Both the position numbers and the translations under genes were made by a program. The notes beneath the pieces were generated by a model. That model saw only the letters and a program-made list of their open reading frames with translations. It did not search any database and was not told the DNA's origin. 64,000 nt of DNA from Diadophis punctatus similis (Eukaryota; Chordata; Lepidosauria; Squamata; Dipsadidae). The DNA is taken from positions 20,858,501-20,922,500 of the forward strand of contig JALIGW010000005.1 of the NCBI GenBank assembly GCA_023053685.1, given 5' to 3'. Of the stretch, positions 1 to 64,000 are shown one piece after another. Within the stretch, counting starts at the first letter, position 1. Every line of letters starts with the position of its first letter.

Positions 1-808
1 GGCTTTTTGCACAAGAGTCATAATAATTACAACGTTCTTTTTGTTCCCCAAGTAAGCCCCACTTTCCATCAAATTTCCAGAGGTCTGCAAAACTTCAATT
101 GCCCTAAAATTCAATTAACTTTACACCTTAAGAATATCTAAGAATGAAATGGAACAAATATGAAAGGAATCATGGGTGCTTTTAAGTAAGTAATTTGATG
201 AGAGAAACATGGTTGACATAGTTATCTGATCAGTCTGGCTGGGCAGGGGAAAGAAAGGGGAAATTCCATTTATTTCTATCCACAGATAAACCCTCAAAAC
301 ATCAAAATATTACAGATGTCGTGATATTTATACTCCTGTGAAACAGACCTCTTATATTTCTATCGTGTTCTAATTAACTTTAGCATAGCAGGGGAGCTTC
401 CAATTGCATTTTCCAGTGACACATTCATGTCTTAAAAGGAACACAAACAATTTATCGTAGCAAACAGACATGTCTAACTTGCTGAGAAAGAAATATTCTA
501 AAAGTTTGAGAGAAAGTAGGCATGATTGGTTTTGGGAATTTTATTTGATATTACTTTTTCTATTAACCAGAAGTAAGAAGATGATAACATGCAATATAGT
601 TATATAATGTATGGGCTTAACATGCTTAAGTGTTTGATTTAACTCACTGCAGACGGCTGGGATGTTATGTGGCCATAGAAATCATTGCCAGGCTAATAAC
701 TCCATTGGCAAACTGGGATCATATTCATATACAATCATACATGTCTTTAAAAGGGTATAATCATGTACTGCTTTCTAAGACTAGATTCTCAGTCATCCAG
801 GTCCTGGT
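1..808. other. intergenic DNA downstream of CFAP46, nothing recognised
   Basis: AT-rich sequence without a credible ORF, exon or recognisable repeat. The 66-codon frame around 630-830 shows no protein-like features. Confidence 0.4.
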
Positions 809-982
809 TGTCCCAAAGGTGCTTTTTTAAGAGGCAACTGGACTTTCTGGTTTTTCTTTGAAGACGTTTCGCTTTTCATCCAAGAAGCTCAGAGTTAAAG
901 AAGCTTCTTGGATAAGAAGCGAAACATCTTCAAAGAAAAACCAAAAAGTCCAATTGCCTCCTGAAAAAGCACCTTTGAGACA
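809..982. mobile_element. fold-back element of the GAAGACGTTTCGCTT family
   Basis: Left arm 809-892 and right arm about 901-982 are imperfect inverted copies: TCCCAAAGGTGC pairs with GCACCTTTGAGA, and GAAGACGTTTCGC with GCGAAACATCTTC. This is a common short palindromic repeat in reptile genomes. Its autonomous source is not visible here. Confidence 0.65.
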
Positions 983-1214
983 TTGTACCAAATATTAAAA
1001 ACCTGATACATTTAGATTAAAAAAAGATATGAATTAAAACAGCAAGTCAACTCCAGCAGCATGAATTCATTCATATATACATGCATACATGTTTGCAATT
1101 TATTGGCAGCGTGACTATCAACAATGTTGGGTGGGTTACAGTTAAAAAGTTAAAAAGGACAAAACCACAAAAAGGACATAGTGAATAGCCCAAAGACAAA
1201 CATATTAAACAACA

Positions 1215-2560
1215 CGCCCCCCCCGAAGGAGCAGGGGCTCAATCTTCATCCCATCACAAGGTCCAAGAAAATAACCAGATCATTAATAGCTTCCTGAATA
1301 TCAACAGGGTGGGAACCATCTGGATCAATGAAGAAATGGCATACCGGAAGCAGGTGCCATGATAAAGAAGGCACACTTCCTGGGTTCTGCTAGATGACAC
1401 TGCTTGATTGATGGGACCTAAACATGGCCACTCTGCCCAGTCTCACCATATGGGAAGAAACAACTAAAGTCATGTAGTCAGTCAAATAATCAGGCCCTTT
1501 GCCATAAATCAAACCAATATTTTGTAACCAATACTTTGACTTGCACTGAAAGCCAATTGAAAACCAATGTAGTTTGTGGAGTTACATAGCAAAACAAGGC
1601 ATGCTCATCACTGACCATGACACTGCATTTTGGACCCACTGAAGCTTCCAGCGGTCTTCAAAGGCAATCCCATATAAAGTGCATTACAGTAGTCCACTGG
1701 TAGAGTGACAAAGTCATGAGCCATTATCTGAAGGAAACTGTCTGAATGGGAGCAAATGGCACGCTAGATTTACCTGTGCAAAAGTCCTCTTGGCCACAGT
1801 TGCCACCTGCCCTTTAGATAGACGCCATGATAAGTCCAAGATAACTCCCACTTCAAAAAATTGTGCCCCTACCCTTGATTAACGAAGTGCAACCCCATCC
1901 AAGACCAAACATGAAAATTCTCCAGTCGGGGCCCCAGGTATCCATGGCTACCCAGTCTTGCCATGACTGAGCCTGAGTTTTTTCCTCAACATCCATACTG
2001 CCAGATATTGAGACTTCAATATCATTGTTTGGTTAGCCTAGGACCAACATATTCTGTATAATTGAGTACAGTCAATTTATAGATGATATCTGACCTCAGA
2101 CTGATGGATGGCTTCATTTGACGGTTCCATGTAGATGTTAAACAGAAGGAGTGACAGTGTTGAAAACTTTCAGCATCCTACAGGTGCAGACCTTTGTTCT
2201 CTAACCCCCCCCCACCCTTAACGCCAATAGAAACTGGCCACAAAGAAAGAACAACCACAGAACAGTGTCCCTCCCTCCGAAACCTTGCAGCTGGTTCAGA
2301 AGAATACCATGATTGACAGTAATGAAAACTTCTGAGAGATCAAGAAGCACAAGGAAGGATGCATTATCCCCATCCGGTTTCTGCTGCAGGTCATCAAATG
2401 TAACCAATCTGCCTCTATTGTAAGCCAGCAGGAAACCCAACTGAAAGGAGTCCAGATCCTCTCCTGGTTCTTACAACTTAAATTCTGCAAATGATACCTA
2501 TAATACCATCAAGCAAAATCAGTCAATCTTTTTGGAAGGACTTGACAGGTGGATAAAAAT
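1215..2560 (-). mobile_element. L2-like LINE fragment with decayed reverse transcriptase
   Basis: On the minus strand, around 2201-2440, the reading LLDLSEVFITVNHGILLNQL matches the RT motif LLDLSxAFDTVxHGIL of L2/CR1-type LINEs, here decayed. The stretch downstream to 1215 looks like the 3' part of the same element. Stops and frame breaks show it is inactive. Confidence 0.6.
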
Positions 2561-2611
2561 GTCAAATTCAGTCTAAACATTGGCTGAGTATGCAACCATC
2601 CATAATAATAA

Positions 2612-2712
2612 TAGTTTATTGATTAGCCATGAGGCCATATCAAAATACAAAATACAGAACAATAATACCATACAAACATAACAAAATAGAGTAGAACCAG
2701 AACTAGAACATA
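2612..2712. repeat. interspersed repeat end with A-rich tail
   Basis: An AATAATAATAATAG start is followed by a short AT-rich, repeat-like tail. It probably belongs to a LINE or SINE 3' end, and no family can be named. Confidence 0.3.
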
Positions 2713-3153
2713 TAACTCATATTTTTGAATTACCATAGCAATTTATCTTATTAGAAATAAAAGCAGAAATGTGGTGACAGTTGGACAGTATCACTGGTAG
2801 ATTCAGTTCTTTCTTTCTTTCTTGCAAATTTTCAAGTCCTCGAAGTAAAGAAAAGGAAAAAGTGGTAGTGATTATGGTTACAGCTGACTTACATGAAGTG
2901 ACTGTGGATGGATTGTTAACCAACTGAAAATTTGGTCTGATCAATCAGAACAGTAGATGGAATTTTGAGAACTGTAATTTTAAGAGTGTAATAGGTATGA
3001 TTTCAACAGGCATATCAAATGATCTTGTTTAAGTAATAGACTTAGGTTTGAAACAGCCGTCTTCTATTTTTTTAAAAAATATACTAAATCTGTGTTTCTA
3101 TGAATTGTTAAGTATCACTATTTTATCACTTATATGCCATTCAAATAATTAAC

Positions 3154-3420
3154 TTTATTACTATAACAACCTTGTCTCAGACACCCAATGTAAAAAAAAA
3201 CAGGCTTCCATATACTGCAACCCAATTTTAAAAAGTTTAATCCAAAAAATCTGATGGAAATTAGAATAACAAAAACAATTAAAAAACAAGAGTTTAAGAC
3301 AATTGTCAGTGTTAAACTTTAAAAGAACCATTGAGTATTGGCTTCTTAAAAACAACGTCAAATGCCATGAAAACTTGTTCCCTTCACACCCCAAGCACAC
3401 TTAAAGAAACATATTGCTAA
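3154..3420 (-). other. CFAP46: CFAP46 3' UTR with candidate AATAAA
   Basis: On the minus strand the first AATAAA after the stop is at 3154-3159, about 265 nt downstream. That makes it a plausible polyadenylation signal. The exact cleavage site cannot be seen. Confidence 0.5.
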
Positions 3421-61694
<58,274 letters not shown>

Positions 61695-61878
61695 CTAAGA
61701 AAGTGGAAAAATATAATAAAACCACAGGTCTGCTGTAGCAGGTTGTAAGCAGTACATAATGCAATTGCCATGATTCTGATTAACTACCCTCTTTGATATA
61801 TTTCAACATTAAGACATTAAATTTTTTGAATTAAAGGGCTTATCCTTTAATAAAAATTATGGAAAAAGTTTATCTTTT

Positions 61879-62248
<370 letters not shown>

Positions 62249-62329
62249 AAATCATATACAGAGATAATTTTTAGTATTATAATCAGTCCTGAGATTTTGT
62301 CTTCTAAAATAATTTTCTACTGACTCATT

Positions 62330-63068
62330 AAAAAACTCCCAAGACCCAGAGCCCACTGTTACAACATTGCCAAAAAGGCATTAAGAGTTGTTAACCTAAT
62401 CTTGCATATCTTCTTCTCTGGTAATATTGCACTTTTAACCAGAGCATACAAAACATTTGCTAGACCAATTCTCGAATACATCTCATCTGTCTGGAACCCG
62501 CACTACATATCGGACATTAATACAATTGAGCGAGTCCAGAGATATTTCACGAGAAGAGTCCTCCACTCCTCTGTTCGCAACAGAATACCTTATGCCACCA
62601 GAAATTTTGGGGTTAGACAATTTAGAACTACGTCGCCTTCTGTCTGACCTAAGTGTAGCACATAAAATTATCTGCTACAATGCCCTGTCAATGACTACTT
62701 CAGCTTCAACCGCAACAATACACGAGCACACAATTTACAAACTTAAGGTAAACTACTCCAAACTCGATTGCAGAAAATACGACTTCAGCAACAGAGTGGT
62801 CAATGCCTGACTCTGTGGTTTCTTCCCCAAACCCCCAAAACTTTAACCTTAGACTATATATTGTTGACCTCACCCCATTCCTAAGAGGTCTGTAAGGGGC
62901 GTGCATAAGCGCACCAATGTGCCTATTGTCCCTGTCCTAATGTCCCCAAGTATTCGTAACCATATCATGTATTCATAACCATGTTTATACATTCATGTAT
63001 TCATAATCATGTTTATACTTTCTCTGTAATCTTATATATGCTTGACAAATAAAATAAATAAAAATAAA
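62330..63068 (+). mobile_element. CR1/L3-like LINE 3' end, copy 3 (longest)
   Basis: Plus-strand frames give RPILEYISSVWNPHYISDIN, then after a frameshift near 62600 ILGLDNLELRRLLSDLSVAH and KLDCRKYDFSNRVVNA. The 3' UTR has GGGGCGTGCATAAGC and an AAAT-rich tail. It is broken and inactive. Confidence 0.78.
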
Positions 63069-63757
63069 TATAGACAGTTATGAATATACCCACATAATAT
63101 TTTCTATACATAATAAAATACTAAAATCCTCCAATGAATTACATGTAAGGTTAATGGTTTAAAGTTTCTGTTGTTGTAACAAGTTAGTAATTATTATTTA
63201 ATTATCCTTATTAGCAAAGTAAACAAGCATAATATACTTATTTAAGCCAATTTCTTAGTTCCCTCCAGAACTTGCTGTTTATTGGATGTTGACAACAATT
63301 ATCAAGATTATTTATAGGTTTTACATGTACATCTCAATGTCAGTACAAATAGTAAAGCTTTCATTCTCTCTTTGTCAGTACTGTAATAAATGTTTAATAA
63401 TATTAGGTGATATTTCTCTTCCTAAAGAATCAAGTAGTCCATAATTACAATCAACTCCCATTATTATTTTATATTCTCAGGAGATTCTACATTCTTGCAG
63501 ATTAGTCTGTTATGCTTATTATGCCATCTGTTCTTCATTTCACAAGTTTCCCTTAGGTGAATATAATGTAAAAAGAGTTACATTAGCAAATATTTTCCCA
63601 TATGTCAAAATTTATGGGGTGACCTATCTCTTGCACTCCATTTATCATTATTTTACACAGAAATGCAGCACTTTATTTTAACAGCACTTCAAAGATTTCT
63701 GAAACTACTTGTTTTCTGTCAATAAATGTTATTAAGTTTGTGTCTGTTTCTGAAATA

Positions 63758-63885
63758 AAAAATGTTTGGTGCAATGGGTAAGGTGCTGGATTAGAAACCA
63801 GGTTATAGTGAGTTCTGGTTTCAATCCAACCCACCTTACAGGGTTGTTCTTGTGGAAAAAGAAGAAGAAATGGGAGCATTATGTA
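63758..63885 (+). mobile_element. tRNA-derived SINE fragment
   Basis: GGTGCAATGGGTAAGGTGCT, then GGTTATAGTGAGTTCTGGTT and CCACCTTACAGGGTTGTTCT. These are landmarks shared with the SINE at 39925-40245. Confidence 0.6.
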
Positions 63886-64000
63886 CAATTTTAGAAACTT
63901 TGCATTGACTAAGCCATATTCTCTACTGAAAATGCAAATTTTTAAAACTATGTCCTCTTGCCAAGAAGCTATTAAACTTTATCCATGTCACATGTCCTAA

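Noticed and set aside
62402..62810. ORFs of 81 and 117 codons as a host gene
   Set aside because: They are frameshifted pieces of a CR1-type reverse transcriptase C-terminus, repeated at 6.6 and 51.4 kb.

Overview
This is vertebrate nuclear DNA, almost certainly from a squamate reptile and probably a snake. It is AT-rich and crowded with tRNA-derived SINEs of squamate type, CR1- and L2-like LINE fragments, solo LTRs, many short hAT-like and mariner/pogo-like elements, and very long AT, AC, TC and tetranucleotide microsatellites. There are no operons, CRISPR arrays or other prokaryotic features. The species call is an inference from repeat style.

One gene explains the window. The minus strand carries the 3' portion of CFAP46 (TTC40), a very large TPR-type protein of the C1d projection of the central apparatus of motile cilia. 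I assembled 38 coding exons from 61694 down to a TGA stop at 3421-3423. They give about 1,621 residues, roughly the C-terminal 60% of the protein. The reading phase closes at every one of the 37 junctions. The first exons and the promoter lie beyond base 64000. A candidate AATAAA signal lies at 3154-3159.

The protein runs from TPR-like helical repeats (61.7-30.8 kb), through three lysine-rich linkers (54.9-53.3, 26.5 and 21.1 kb), to a compact C-terminal region (21.0-5.7 kb). I read that last region as a degenerate CHAT (caspase-like) domain: a landmark strand, a sequence at the usual His position, a sequence at the usual Cys position, and a GARSVVASLW-like block, with neither catalytic residue present. 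A TPR plus CHAT layout would link this axonemal protein to a known protease family. It is the most interesting inference here.

The introns (up to about 6.4 kb) are mostly transposon graveyard. They include a 2.1 kb hAT-like foldback element with a perfect 8-bp target duplication; five related 124-665 bp hAT-like elements with TIRs related to CAGGGGTGTCAAACTC and 8-bp duplications; GC-rich elements carrying NRF1-like and CRE-like motifs; two solo LTRs; a 1 kb mariner-like element carrying a nested palindromic element whose empty site survives in a sister copy; a roughly 155-bp tandem repeat split by an insertion; and a SINE family repeatedly tied to AT and AC microsatellites.
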